Below are positions 52,478 through 62,563 of a DNA stretch of 64,000 nt, piece by piece. Each line of letters opens with the position of its first letter. The first letter of the stretch is position 1. The translations under genes were made by a program, and so were the position numbers. Under the pieces are notes generated by a model that searched no databases, was not told the origin of the DNA, and was given only the letters and a program-made list of their open reading frames with translations. Location of the stretch: positions 28,408 through 92,407 of the forward strand of contig JAHPZJ010000025.1 of NCBI GenBank assembly GCA_019058245.1. The letters run 5' to 3'. Origin of the DNA: Promethearchaeota archaeon. Lineage in GTDB: Archaea; Asgardarchaeota; Lokiarchaeia; Sigyniarchaeales; SOKP01.

Positions 52478-54025
52478 TTGATTCATGGAAAAATCAAGAA
52501 GAATTTATTGAATAAATTTAAAAGTGAAACATTTATTGAAATTTCTGAAAATATGAATATAATCTCTATTGAAAAACTCATTGGTCTTTTAAATGAAGAA
52601 GCTCAAGGATATGATAAATTAAAAGATGCGTTAAGACTTATAGAATATATTCATGAATATAATAATGTTTTATCTAAAAATATAACTCTTTCTTCTCAAC
52701 TCAATGAAATTATAAATAATTTAAATTTAATTCTTAGATTTTACACTCTTTCAAAAAGAAAAAATCTATTATTAAAAGAATTAAAATTATCAGAATTTTA
52801 TAATGAATCAAGGAATAAAACAGCTCTTTCAGATTTATTGAAAAAATTAATTGATTCCTTAAAAAATAATAAAGCCAAATTAAAATTTCTGGAGGAAGAT
52901 TACCTCCAACGGAAAAACCAAGTTGATCAGGTTAAAAATAAAGTTGAAGAATTGAATATAAAAATTCAAAAATTAACTAACAAAAAAAAGCAATGTTTCA
53001 ATCAAATTAACAGAATTACACGGTCAATGTCAGAAAATACTCCAGAAATAAAAGAAGAATCTAAATTTACTGGTAAAAACACTAAAAATAATCTAACAAA
53101 TGCCCAAAAAATAAAAAATTTTCAATTAAAAGCAAAAGATATTCAATATAAGATTAACGAAAGTAAATCAAAGAAAACTGAAAATGAACTTAAACTCAAA
53201 GATTTAAATCCCATCTTTGAAAGTTATAAAAGTGATTATGAAAATACTTTAGAAATTATCAATAACGAAGAAAATAGAATAAATGAAATTCAAATTGAAT
53301 TAAAAAAAGAAATTAGTGATAGTAAAGATACGTTCATTGAGGATCTTGAACTAGTAGATTTAAAATCATTAAAACCCTCACAAGTTATTAAGGATGAAAT
53401 AGAAAAAATAGATAGAGAATTGGCTCAAATTTTTATTCCAAAAAAGGACTCTAATTCTCAGAATGCTTCTGCTATATCAAATATCATTCAAAATCTAAAA
53501 GAATTGGAAGAATACATTAATAAACATAAATCAGAACTTACTATAACAGTAAACGAAAACGAAACAATCAAATGCATTGACCAATTTACTAATTTGGAAA
53601 ACATTATTAGCGAAATAGAATTTTTGATAAATAAATTCTTATCAGAAGTTAATTTAATTGCTCAATTTAGATTGGCTTTAAATGACAATAATAATAAATT
53701 TTTTATTAATACAAAATTCATTAGGAGAGATAATAAACAGGTGAATTTCGATGGATTGACCACTCCAGAAAAGGTCTTTTTCATTATTGTATTCTATATA
53801 TCAATTAAACTTCATACCAAAAGTAAAAATATTATTATTTCAAATGTTTCAATATTAACCAAATATAATAAAGCGGGGTCTATATATAGAACAATTAGAA
53901 AAATTTTACCACTTTTTGAAAAGGATGATATTCTTTTAGGATTTAATTTAGTCTTTATTTTATCAAACTTAGAATTAAAAAAAGAAATAAAAAATTTAAA
54001 AATAAAAACAATACAAGAGATTTGA
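52478..54025 (+). CDS. Long coiled-coil protein with C-terminal globular region
   Basis: 515 aa; heptad-rich centre; C-terminal DGLTTPEKVFFIIVFYISIKLHTKSKNIIISN. Confidence 0.6.
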   Translation: MIHGKIKKNLLNKFKSETFIEISENMNIISIEKLIGLLNEEAQGYDKLKDALRLIEYIHEYNNVLSKNITLSSQLNEIINNLNLILRFYTLSKRKNLLLKELKLSEFYNESRNKTALSDLLKKLIDSLKNNKAKLKFLEEDYLQRKNQVDQVKNKVEELNIKIQKLTNKKKQCFNQINRITRSMSENTPEIKEESKFTGKNTKNNLTNAQKIKNFQLKAKDIQYKINESKSKKTENELKLKDLNPIFESYKSDYENTLEIINNEENRINEIQIELKKEISDSKDTFIEDLELVDLKSLKPSQVIKDEIEKIDRELAQIFIPKKDSNSQNASAISNIIQNLKELEEYINKHKSELTITVNENETIKCIDQFTNLENIISEIEFLINKFLSEVNLIAQFRLALNDNNNKFFINTKFIRRDNKQVNFDGLTTPEKVFFIIVFYISIKLHTKSKNIIISNVSILTKYNKAGSIYRTIRKILPLFEKDDILLGFNLVFILSNLELKKEIKNLKIKTIQEI

Positions 54026-54534
54026 TTTTATTGTCAATAGAAATGAACAATATAAATGAAATTGTTAAAAACATTACAAAAATTATTTTAACAAATCCAC
54101 AAAAGGTCATTAGAGAAGAAGATCTTAGAAATTTGAGTAGAGATCTTGATTTTGAACAAATTATGAGTGATGTTTATCTAAATTTGAAAAACGTAGGTTT
54201 TGAACTTATTAAAACAAAATTCCTCGAACAGCAATATTACATTCTAACATCAGAAGGAAAAGATGATAATATCACACCTTCACAATATGGTGTTTTGGCC
54301 TTAATAATAGCATTAAGTAAGGAAGTTGATGAAAATATTAAGATCAAGGATTTAAAAGAAATTTTTGATGAACTATGGGCATCTGATGTTCAATTTTTAA
54401 TTAATAACGATTACTTAAGGACTTTTGAAGATTTGGGAATAATTAAAGTAACTCCATTAGGTAAAGCAATAATGAAAAATGTCATTAAAGATTTAAAATT
54501 GCAAAATTTACTTAATTTATTTGGAAACAAATGA
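54022..54534 (+). CDS. Winged-helix-like protein overlapping the upstream gene
   Basis: QYYILTSEGKDDNITPSQYGVLALIIALSKEV; LGIIKVTPLGKAIMKNV. Confidence 0.55.
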   Translation: MILLSIEMNNINEIVKNITKIILTNPQKVIREEDLRNLSRDLDFEQIMSDVYLNLKNVGFELIKTKFLEQQYYILTSEGKDDNITPSQYGVLALIIALSKEVDENIKIKDLKEIFDELWASDVQFLINNDYLRTFEDLGIIKVTPLGKAIMKNVIKDLKLQNLLNLFGNK

Positions 54535-54565
54535 AATCTTAATGTTTAAAAAAAATAAAAAAAAT

Positions 54566-54994
54566 TTATTCTTCAATTGGATTTTCTAAATCCATTTTAA
54601 ATTGGTCAACAATTTTTTTTACGCGATCTGCTGAAGGGCCTGTCCCTCTTACTTCATTTTCATCAACAATTATTTTTCCATTCAATATTGAGATAATATT
54701 TTGATCTTCAATATAATTTACATGACCTTTAGAAAATATGGTTGCGATTCTATCTGCTAAAGCTTTCATCGGAAAAGGTTCTTCTTCTAAACTCACAAAG
54801 TTGTAGAATGAGCTTCTGATAAAGAGTTTTGGAAATGATTTATTTTTCTCATTTTTCGCATTTATTAAAATCAAATTCGAATCTTCAGAAACTCCTTTTA
54901 ATTGACCAACAAAGAATTTGTCCTTATCTAGATACACTTTAACAATTTTATCAATTAATAATCCTAACTCCATATTAAATTGTCTTAATGACAT
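54566..54994 (-). CDS. Sm-like (SmAP/Lsm) protein with C-terminal domain
   Basis: LGLLIDKIVKVYLDKDKFFVGQLKGVSEDSNLILINA; C-terminal extension as in SmAP3-type proteins. Confidence 0.75.
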   Translation of the reverse strand: MSLRQFNMELGLLIDKIVKVYLDKDKFFVGQLKGVSEDSNLILINAKNEKNKSFPKLFIRSSFYNFVSLEEEPFPMKALADRIATIFSKGHVNYIEDQNIISILNGKIIVDENEVRGTGPSADRVKKIVDQFKMDLENPIEE

Positions 54995-55151
54995 GATCCA
55001 TCAGATAATTCATTTGTACATAATTTAATTTATTTTTGCTTTTATACTTAATATAGGAAGTATTTTTTATAAAAACTATATCTTTTCTATTCATTTGATA
55101 TTATTATTGGAAAGATTAGTTATTTTGAACACTGTGTCTTATTAAATAGTA

Positions 55152-56381
55152 GTGATTTGTAATAATATTAACGTGAAACTTACTGAAGTTATCCAAATAA
55201 ACTATTCAGTAGAGTTATCAAGATTATGTCATTTAGCAAAGAATCTTTACAATTTAGCTAATTGGTATGTTAGACAACACTTCTTTAATCTCGATACTCT
55301 CTTATCATATTATGATTTAGATTTCATTCTAAAAAATAAACATGAATATCTAATTTTACCTTCTCAAACATCACAACAAATTCTCAAATACGTGACTAGA
55401 GATTGGAAGTCTTATTTCAGAGGATTAGAAGAATATAAAACAAATTTTAAGAAATTCAAAAAAAAACCCAAAATCCCACAATATAAGAAGAAAAATGGAG
55501 AGTTTGTAGTAATTTTTACCAATCAGCAATGTAAAATTAAGAATGGATATTTATATTTTCCAAGAAGGGTCAATCTTGAACCAATTAAAACAAGAATCAC
55601 CGAAAGATTAAAAGAAGTGAGAATGATCCCTTTAGGCGTAAAATATAAAATTGAACTTGTATATGAAAAAGAACTGAAGGATTTAAAATTAGAAAAAGGT
55701 CATGTGTTAAGTATTGATTTAGGATTAAATAATCTCATAACTGCAGTAAATAATAATGGATGTCAACCTTTTATTATTAAGGGGGGGATGATAAAATCCA
55801 TAAATCAATATTATAACAAGCAAGTGGCATACTATAGAAGTATCGAAAATAAAAAAGGTAATTTCACCGATACAAAAAGGATTCAAAAACTCCATTTAAC
55901 TCGAAATAATAAACTTATTACATTTTTTCATCGAATCTCTAAGAATGTAATTGAATATTGTACTTTACATAACATTGGAACAATTGTCATAGGATACAAT
56001 TACGGATGGAAACAAAAGATCAACATAGGAAAAAGAAATAATCAGAAATTTGTACAAATCCCTTTCTTGAAATTAGTACAACAAATCGAATATAAAGCGA
56101 AATTGAAAGGAATAAATGTCCTAAGAGTTAATGAATATCACACATCTAAATGTTCTTTCTTAGATAATGAACCAATTGGAAAACATACGACCTATGCAGG
56201 AGAAAGAATTTCCAGAGGGCTGTTCAAAACCTCCAAAGGTATTGCACTCAATGCTGATGTGAATGGAGCATATAATATCATGAAAAAAGCATTCCCAAAT
56301 GCCATTTCGGTGGATGGGATAGAGGCATTCGGACTAATGCCGCAAATACTACAACAAAATATCGTTGATATTAGTATTTGA
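55152..56381 (+). mobile_element. TnpB/OrfB-like protein (IS605-family associated), no adjacent TnpA
   Basis: RuvC-like SIDLGLNNLITAV, NEYHTSKCSFLDNEPIGKH, RGLFKTSKGIALNADVNGAYNI; GTG start. Confidence 0.88.
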
Positions 56382-56420
56382 AATAAAATAAGTATAATTT
56401 TACCTGTTTTAATGGTCTAA

Positions 56421-57077
56421 CTAATCTAAAATACAATATATAAGTTTAGAGATATTTTCTCCGGATGTAGCACTTGTTTTAATAATCTTAAGGTTAGGAT
56501 TAATTCTTTTAGCATCATTAACCATTTTCTCAAGATTTATATCCATTACATCCATCAAATCAATTTTATTAATCACAGCTATATCTGACATTTTAAAGAG
56601 CATCGGATGTTTTTCAATTACCCATTCCCCCTCAGTAATTGATACGATTACTATTCGTTTCTCGGTACCCAAAATAAAATCAGAAGGACATATCATATTT
56701 CCCACATTTTCTATGAAAAGAATATCAACCTCATCTAAAACATAATTTTTTAATACTTGGGATATATGATATGAATTTAAGGCACATTCTCGACCAGTGT
56801 TTATCTGAATTGTCTTAACTCCATGCTGTTCAATCCTATCAGCATCTATCCGAGTAGCAACATCACCATTAATAACTAAAATTCTGTAGTCCTTAGTAAT
56901 TCTTTCTACAATCTTCTCAATAATTGCTGTTTTACCTGCACCTATTGCTCCTACAAAATCAAATGCTCTTATCTTTTTTTGTTTCAATATCTGATCATTC
57001 TGCTCGGCCAATTTATCATTATTTCCTATTAAATCTTCATTTAACTCAATAACTCGAGAAATTTTTTTATCGGACAT
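56421..57077 (-). CDS. hypB: Hydrogenase/urease nickel incorporation GTPase HypB
   Basis: FDFVGAIGAGKTAIIEK, NGDVATRIDADRI, NTGRECALNSYHI, IENVGNMICPSDF, VINKIDL. Confidence 0.93.
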   Translation of the reverse strand: MSDKKISRVIELNEDLIGNNDKLAEQNDQILKQKKIRAFDFVGAIGAGKTAIIEKIVERITKDYRILVINGDVATRIDADRIEQHGVKTIQINTGRECALNSYHISQVLKNYVLDEVDILFIENVGNMICPSDFILGTEKRIVIVSITEGEWVIEKHPMLFKMSDIAVINKIDLMDVMDINLEKMVNDAKRINPNLKIIKTSATSGENISKLIYCILD

Positions 57078-57178
57078 CTTATTTTTTCAATTACTCTTTT
57101 AAATTTGATAGAATATAAAAATAAAGATTTACACCTTGATAATTTTTGTGAATTTGAATGAAATTTATGTTTCAGGTT

Positions 57179-58120
57179 CTATCTTTTGGAAAATTGATAC
57201 TTAAATACAATATAAGCTCCTAAGATCCCTCCCAAATCAGGTAAATAAATAATAATAGAAGAAAGATCATACCAAACAAATAATAAAACGGGGAGTACTC
57301 GAAGTAGTATGATAATTAATAGAAAAGCTTTTCCATTCATTCTAACTGGAAGAAAATACATAAGCCCCGTAATTTTTTTATTCATAATTGGAAATATTGA
57401 ATAGGATATCAATCCTAAAATGCCTCCCCAAGCTAAACCAGTATAGATGGGAAGGTCATTTAATGGATATATTGATATTAGAGAGAGTCTCAATAAAACA
57501 TAGAATAAAGCAGTAAATAAACAGCAAGTTACATACAATTTTATTAAAAAGTTTGTTCCAAAACTCATTTCAATATTTCGAGTCATAAAATATAAAAAAA
57601 ATAACATGATAAATAAGAAAAATAAACTAATTAAGTCCCCAGAACAAATAAAAAGGCTAGTAAAAATAGTATGATATGTAAATTCATATATTAATCCATG
57701 TAAACTTAAATAGAAAAATTCTGGAATATTGTTATAGATAAAAATTAAAGCTGTTATGGAGAATATTATAATTAAAACAAATAAAATCTTAGAACCTTGA
57801 TATTGGGAAGGTCTTTTATAAGATGTCTGATAACTCCTTAACGTTCTTTCTCTTTGTTTATCTTGTCTCCTTAAATATTTCTTTAAGGTTTTTGGACCTT
57901 TATCTAAATAAAGTTTTGATTCTTGTTTTTTTGCAATTGCTTTCTGGTATCCCTGTTGAGACTCTCTTGGGCTTATAGGAACAACAGGCACATGTTTTAA
58001 TTCAAATGTACACTCATGATTTTCTGGTAATCGATGTCTTTTGCAATAGGTTCCTCCACAATATTTACATGTAAATGGCAAATAACTGATCGGATCTCCA
58101 CAAAATTCACAATATGTCAG
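57179..58120 (-). CDS. AN1-type zinc finger fused to rhomboid-like membrane domain, likely non-AUG start
   Basis: TYCEFCGDPISYLPFTCKYCGGTYCKRHRLPENHEC, then NIEMSFGTNFLIKLYV and GLAWGGILGL (no GxSG serine). Confidence 0.75.
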   Translation of the reverse strand: MTYCEFCGDPISYLPFTCKYCGGTYCKRHRLPENHECTFELKHVPVVPISPRESQQGYQKAIAKKQESKLYLDKGPKTLKKYLRRQDKQRERTLRSYQTSYKRPSQYQGSKILFVLIIIFSITALIFIYNNIPEFFYLSLHGLIYEFTYHTIFTSLFICSGDLISLFFLFIMLFFLYFMTRNIEMSFGTNFLIKLYVTCCLFTALFYVLLRLSLISIYPLNDLPIYTGLAWGGILGLISYSIFPIMNKKITGLMYFLPVRMNGKAFLLIIILLRVLPVLLFVWYDLSSIIIYLPDLGGILGAYIVFKYQFSKR

Positions 58121-58319
58121 TCTAATTCACCAAGAAAACAAAAAATTATTTCAATACCTTAATCAAAGAATTGAAACCAATAATAATGAATAATTATGAT
58201 CCTTGATAATTTTTACTTTTTATTTAATTAATTCCTTTTTAATCTAACAAAAAAATTTTAAAATTAAGCATTTAAAATAGAAAACTCTCCTAAAATTTAA
58301 GATTTATTAAAGATTATTA

Positions 58320-59309
58320 TCAAATATATGGATTTATAGCAGGTGGAGCATAGATCAGAGCGTATGTCGTTATTAAAAGGATTAACAATGAGCCACATAG
58401 TCCAAGATATACTTTTTTATTCCATCTCCAAATGTTTTGTCCATCTAAAATCCCTATAGGAATCATATTAAAGGTGCCAAGCATGAAATTTAAGTTTGCT
58501 GCTAAACATATCAATTGATTAAGGGGATAATCTGGAATTATAAAAGAAATTACAAGAAGTATACTACCATATACGAGGTTAATTGTTGGTCCTGCCGCTT
58601 TACATAATCCCGTGGTTCTGTTAATTGTACTTAAACCTAAGACAACAACTGCACCAGGTAATGCTAAGGAAGGAAAGCTATTTCCACCAGAGATCAATGA
58701 ATAAATATTCATCACAACACCAATTACCGTTAACATCATTCCATAGGTCAATAATCTAAATTTTGTTTGAAGATTAAAATGTTTTGCTACTTGTCTATGT
58801 CCTAACTCATGAAAAAGAAAAGCTGTGGCATAAAAACCAGCTAACATAAAAATTGTCCATTCATATCCTTTAAGAGTTATTAAATTTGGAATGAAAGTTA
58901 TAATACCAATAAGAAATATTAGTGATACGCCGATTATAAAATGAAATAATTCTGATTTATGAGGCAATAAAATACCTTTAAAATTAATTCCAGAATCAGG
59001 ATCAAATGCATCTACAGGAATTTGACTCTCTTGGCGATACCAAGTATATGTTCCATCTGTAGTTCCTCGAACAACCCCTGAAGTAGTTGATTGTTGATAT
59101 GATTGCTCTTGAGAGATAGGAACTGTTTCTGTTGGTTGATTATAAGAAGAAGTCATAGTTGGAGTTTGTTGGAAACTAGTAGATCCTCTTACAATACTAC
59201 AATCATGATTTTCTGGTTCTTTATGCCGTAAACAATAACTATACCCGCATTCATTACAATAAAAGGGTTCTCCAATTATTTCATCTCCACAATGAGCGCA
59301 ATTTACCAT
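58320..59309 (-). CDS. AN1-like zinc finger fused to M50/site-2-protease-like domain
   Basis: CAHCGDEIIGEPFYCNECGYSYCLRHKEPENHDC; TM segment with FLFHELGHRQVAKHF. Confidence 0.82.
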   Translation of the reverse strand: MVNCAHCGDEIIGEPFYCNECGYSYCLRHKEPENHDCSIVRGSTSFQQTPTMTSSYNQPTETVPISQEQSYQQSTTSGVVRGTTDGTYTWYRQESQIPVDAFDPDSGINFKGILLPHKSELFHFIIGVSLIFLIGIITFIPNLITLKGYEWTIFMLAGFYATAFLFHELGHRQVAKHFNLQTKFRLLTYGMMLTVIGVVMNIYSLISGGNSFPSLALPGAVVVLGLSTINRTTGLCKAAGPTINLVYGSILLVISFIIPDYPLNQLICLAANLNFMLGTFNMIPIGILDGQNIWRWNKKVYLGLCGSLLILLITTYALIYAPPAINPYI

Positions 59310-59520
59310 GATTATTACCTAGTCTTAAAATTTCAATAGTTTATTTTTAAATAAATTATAATATTGAAGATTTAAAATTTTATTGAGAATATTATTATTG
59401 AATAGTATTCTTAAGTTCTTTATTTTTCTTTTCTCATACTTATTAATGTTAAATTAAGAAAAATATATTAAGCTGAAGTTTACTTTTTAATTAGAGTTAA
59501 AGATTTTGTAGGTCTATGAT

Positions 59521-59682
59521 ATGAGTGAAGATGAAAATAATGATGAAATGTCATTGGATGAGGAACGCAAGAAATTAAAAGACATAGGGGTCAATAGTAC
59601 ATGGGGTTTATTATCATCTGGAGAAAAAAAAAATAAAAAGCCCGAAGATGAAAGTAAACCAGCTTTTAGAGGATTTAAATAA
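59521..59682 (+). CDS. Small charged protein
   Basis: MSEDENNDEMSLDEERKKLKDIGVNSTWGLLSSGEKKNKKPEDESKPAFRGFK*. Confidence 0.5.
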   Translation: MSEDENNDEMSLDEERKKLKDIGVNSTWGLLSSGEKKNKKPEDESKPAFRGFK

Positions 59683-59846
59683 TAATTTTAATAATTTCTT
59701 ATTATTCCTAAGTGAAATTGCTATATTTCATTTAATCGGCTAATATTATATCTAAATCAATATCAAATTGATTAATCAACCAAAAAATAAATAAAGCTCC
59801 AAATACTAATTTTAAATATTATCTATAGTTTTTAGGATAATATAAT

Positions 59847-60113
59847 ATGACTCATAAGGTATATTGCCCTACCTGTGAAGAAATCGTCACTCTACGCAGA
59901 AAGAATTTTGACCATGTTTATCATGAAGTTTTATGTTTTATGGTAATCTTAACTTTAGGTTTGGGCTTTATTATTTACTTTATCTTAAAATATTCTAAAA
60001 AACCAAATACATGTCCTAATTGTGAATCTCAATTCGATTTAAAAAATTTATCAACAGATATGATTAATATCAATAAACGTTTTGGTTCTGGTACTACATT
60101 TACTTTACCTTAG
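59847..60113 (+). CDS. Zinc-ribbon membrane protein
   Basis: YCPTCEEIVTL, one TM, CPNCESQF. Confidence 0.55.
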   Translation: MTHKVYCPTCEEIVTLRRKNFDHVYHEVLCFMVILTLGLGFIIYFILKYSKKPNTCPNCESQFDLKNLSTDMININKRFGSGTTFTLP

Positions 60114-60366
60114 GCTTCATCTTTTTATTACATCTTGGACAAATGAGATCATTATCAGAAAGTTCTTTTTTCATTATTGTTTTTTGATATTTGCATTTTG
60201 AATTTGGACAAATAAGAATATATTTGTTCAACTTGGTTATAGGTTTTTCATCAGATATCTTTTGCATATCTTCAATTTGATTTTTTGATTTTTGATCGGG
60301 AGCTTTAACCTTTTTCTTTTGCTTTTTCTCCTTATCTTCTGGTTTGATCCATTTGTCTAATCCCAT
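60100..60366 (-). CDS. Small lysine-rich zinc-ribbon protein
   Basis: CPNSKCKYQKTIMKKELSDNDLICPRCNKKM. Confidence 0.5.
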   Translation of the reverse strand: MGLDKWIKPEDKEKKQKKKVKAPDQKSKNQIEDMQKISDEKPITKLNKYILICPNSKCKYQKTIMKKELSDNDLICPRCNKKMKPKVK

Positions 60367-60503
60367 TCATTCTCACAAAATATATTTATCGGTTTATTAT
60401 TATGAAGATTTAAGATGTTCAATTATTTATTCGTTATTTATAAATATAACCTAATAATTAAAAAAGAGAAAAAAATAAAAATTTGTTTATCCACAATGAT
60501 TAT

Positions 60504-61748
60504 TTAAAAGACTTGAACATTTCCTGAAATAAGTCTCTTTCTTAAATCAATGAAATTTTCTTTATTCAGTTTTTCAGCTGAAACTTCTTCCGCTATTTTC
60601 TTTATTGAATCAAAATTAACGTTGTCTGCAGGGATTAATTCAATTGAATTAACCCAAGGGTCTGTTATTGGGCGTCCTATTTGAGATAATAATTTAACAT
60701 GAGCTTCTATTATATCTCCTTGACCTCTTTTAATAATATCTCTTGCTATTTCTGTACTTAAAACATTATATAATTTCCCTACATGATTTATTGGATTTTT
60801 TCCGCAAACCGCTTCTAAACTCATTGTTCTGCAGGGTGTGATAAGACCATTAGCTCTATTTCCACGACCCACTTCTCCATCATCACCCGCTTCGGCAGAT
60901 GTCCCAGTAATAGTCATGTACATTATTCCTTTTTCTATATTATCACCAACATTTACTTGACACGATACATCTCGTTCTGGGATAATATCTGCCGCTAAAT
61001 CTAAGACTGCTTCTTTTATTTGAGTTGTATAGCTAATATATTCACTAACGTCATTAATATATTTACTTACCATTGCTGCAGCAATTGTAATACCTACTTC
61101 ATTTCCAACCCTCTCTACCATTACCTTTATGTCTTCCCCTGAAGCCTTACATTTATCCTTGAATTTATCTGAATTAATTAACATCTCTGCTTCTAAAGCT
61201 ATTTTTTCTACATCAGAATATGGAGCATATCCTACTCCGAAACTCGTATCATTTGCAAGTGGGACTTCTTCAGTATGATGTGATTGATCAAAAACTCCTG
61301 TTAAATCTATTGATCCTGGTCGAACAGCATAATCAAACTGGATATCTTTATTCAAATCAAGGTTTCTAAAAATATCGGAGAGAACCTTTCGTTGTGTTTC
61401 TATACAAATGGTTGGAATAGGAATATATTCAAGTTTACTTGTACCATCGCCACATTCTGTAAGGATCTGATTTATAGCTCGTCCAACAATGAGAAAATAT
61501 TGTGGTTGGATAATCTGACCTCCACCAAATTCCGGTCTTGCAGTACCTCCAACTAATGCTGCCTTATCTACGTTATGGTGATAAACTCTACCAAAATTCT
61601 CAAGATAATACACACATAATGCCCTAGAACAAGCATCAGCGACAGCATCACAAACAGTGTCAGGATGTCCAATTCCTTTCCTTTCAACTAACTCTGGGAA
61701 TTCACTTTTTTCAATTGGTAAAAAGTTAGCACGAGTAATTTTCAACAT
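60504..61748 (-). CDS. Archaeal-type S-adenosylmethionine synthetase
   Basis: [61 protein letters not shown]. Confidence 0.95.
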   Translation of the reverse strand: MLKITRANFLPIEKSEFPELVERKGIGHPDTVCDAVADACSRALCVYYLENFGRVYHHNVDKAALVGGTARPEFGGGQIIQPQYFLIVGRAINQILTECGDGTSKLEYIPIPTICIETQRKVLSDIFRNLDLNKDIQFDYAVRPGSIDLTGVFDQSHHTEEVPLANDTSFGVGYAPYSDVEKIALEAEMLINSDKFKDKCKASGEDIKVMVERVGNEVGITIAAAMVSKYINDVSEYISYTTQIKEAVLDLAADIIPERDVSCQVNVGDNIEKGIMYMTITGTSAEAGDDGEVGRGNRANGLITPCRTMSLEAVCGKNPINHVGKLYNVLSTEIARDIIKRGQGDIIEAHVKLLSQIGRPITDPWVNSIELIPADNVNFDSIKKIAEEVSAEKLNKENFIDLRKRLISGNVQVF

Positions 61749-61936
61749 TTCACTTAACCAACTTGTTAATCATTTACATAGTTCTTTTAAATATATTTTT
61801 AAATTTATTATCAGTTAAATTCCTTATTAATTGAAAAATGCAATCAATACATTTTTTAGTTGATGATAATATATAACTTTTTAAATTTTTTATTCTTCTA
61901 ATATGCATAAGATTCATATAATTCTTCTATTAGATA

Positions 61937-62506
61937 ATGCAAATATTACCATCATTAAATGATATTAGGCGTTTACGCAAAAAATTAAATATCAGTCAAA
62001 AAGCTTTAGGAGAAAAATTAGAGCTCTCACAATCCATAATCTCAAGAATAGAAAGTGGTGAAGTAGATCCTCCTTATTCCAAATTAAAAAAGATTTATGA
62101 ATATTTAGAGAATGAACGTAAGATAAGAGAAAAATCAAAAAAACATGCCTCTAATATTATGAGTTCAGATCTCCAATCTATAAAGCTTAGCACAACTTTA
62201 AGAGAAGCAGTTGATTTAATGAACAAGTATGAAATTTCTCAACTACCAATAATAGAAAATAATATAAATTTAGGAAGTATCACCTCTAAAAAAGTACAGA
62301 AATCCATAACGGATAATCCTGAGATTATTAAAATGGATGTGTCTCTTATAAAAGAATTACCCTTTCCTGAAATTAATAGAAATTGGAATGCAAAAGATAT
62401 ATCAAATCTCCTTTTGCAGTATCCTGCTGTGCTGGTAAGAGAAAATAATAATTATATTGGAATAATTACTGATTCCGATCTTCTAAAAATAAATAATAAG
62501 AAATAA
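61937..62506 (+). CDS. HTH plus paired CBS-domain regulator
   Basis: IRRLRKKLNISQKALGEKLELSQSIISRIESG; two CBS-like motifs. Confidence 0.85.
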   Translation: MQILPSLNDIRRLRKKLNISQKALGEKLELSQSIISRIESGEVDPPYSKLKKIYEYLENERKIREKSKKHASNIMSSDLQSIKLSTTLREAVDLMNKYEISQLPIIENNINLGSITSKKVQKSITDNPEIIKMDVSLIKELPFPEINRNWNAKDISNLLLQYPAVLVRENNNYIGIITDSDLLKINNKK

Positions 62507-62563
62507 CAAAAAAAAAAAAGAATAATTTTTTTATATAATATTGTGTTTTAAAGAGTAGATTTA

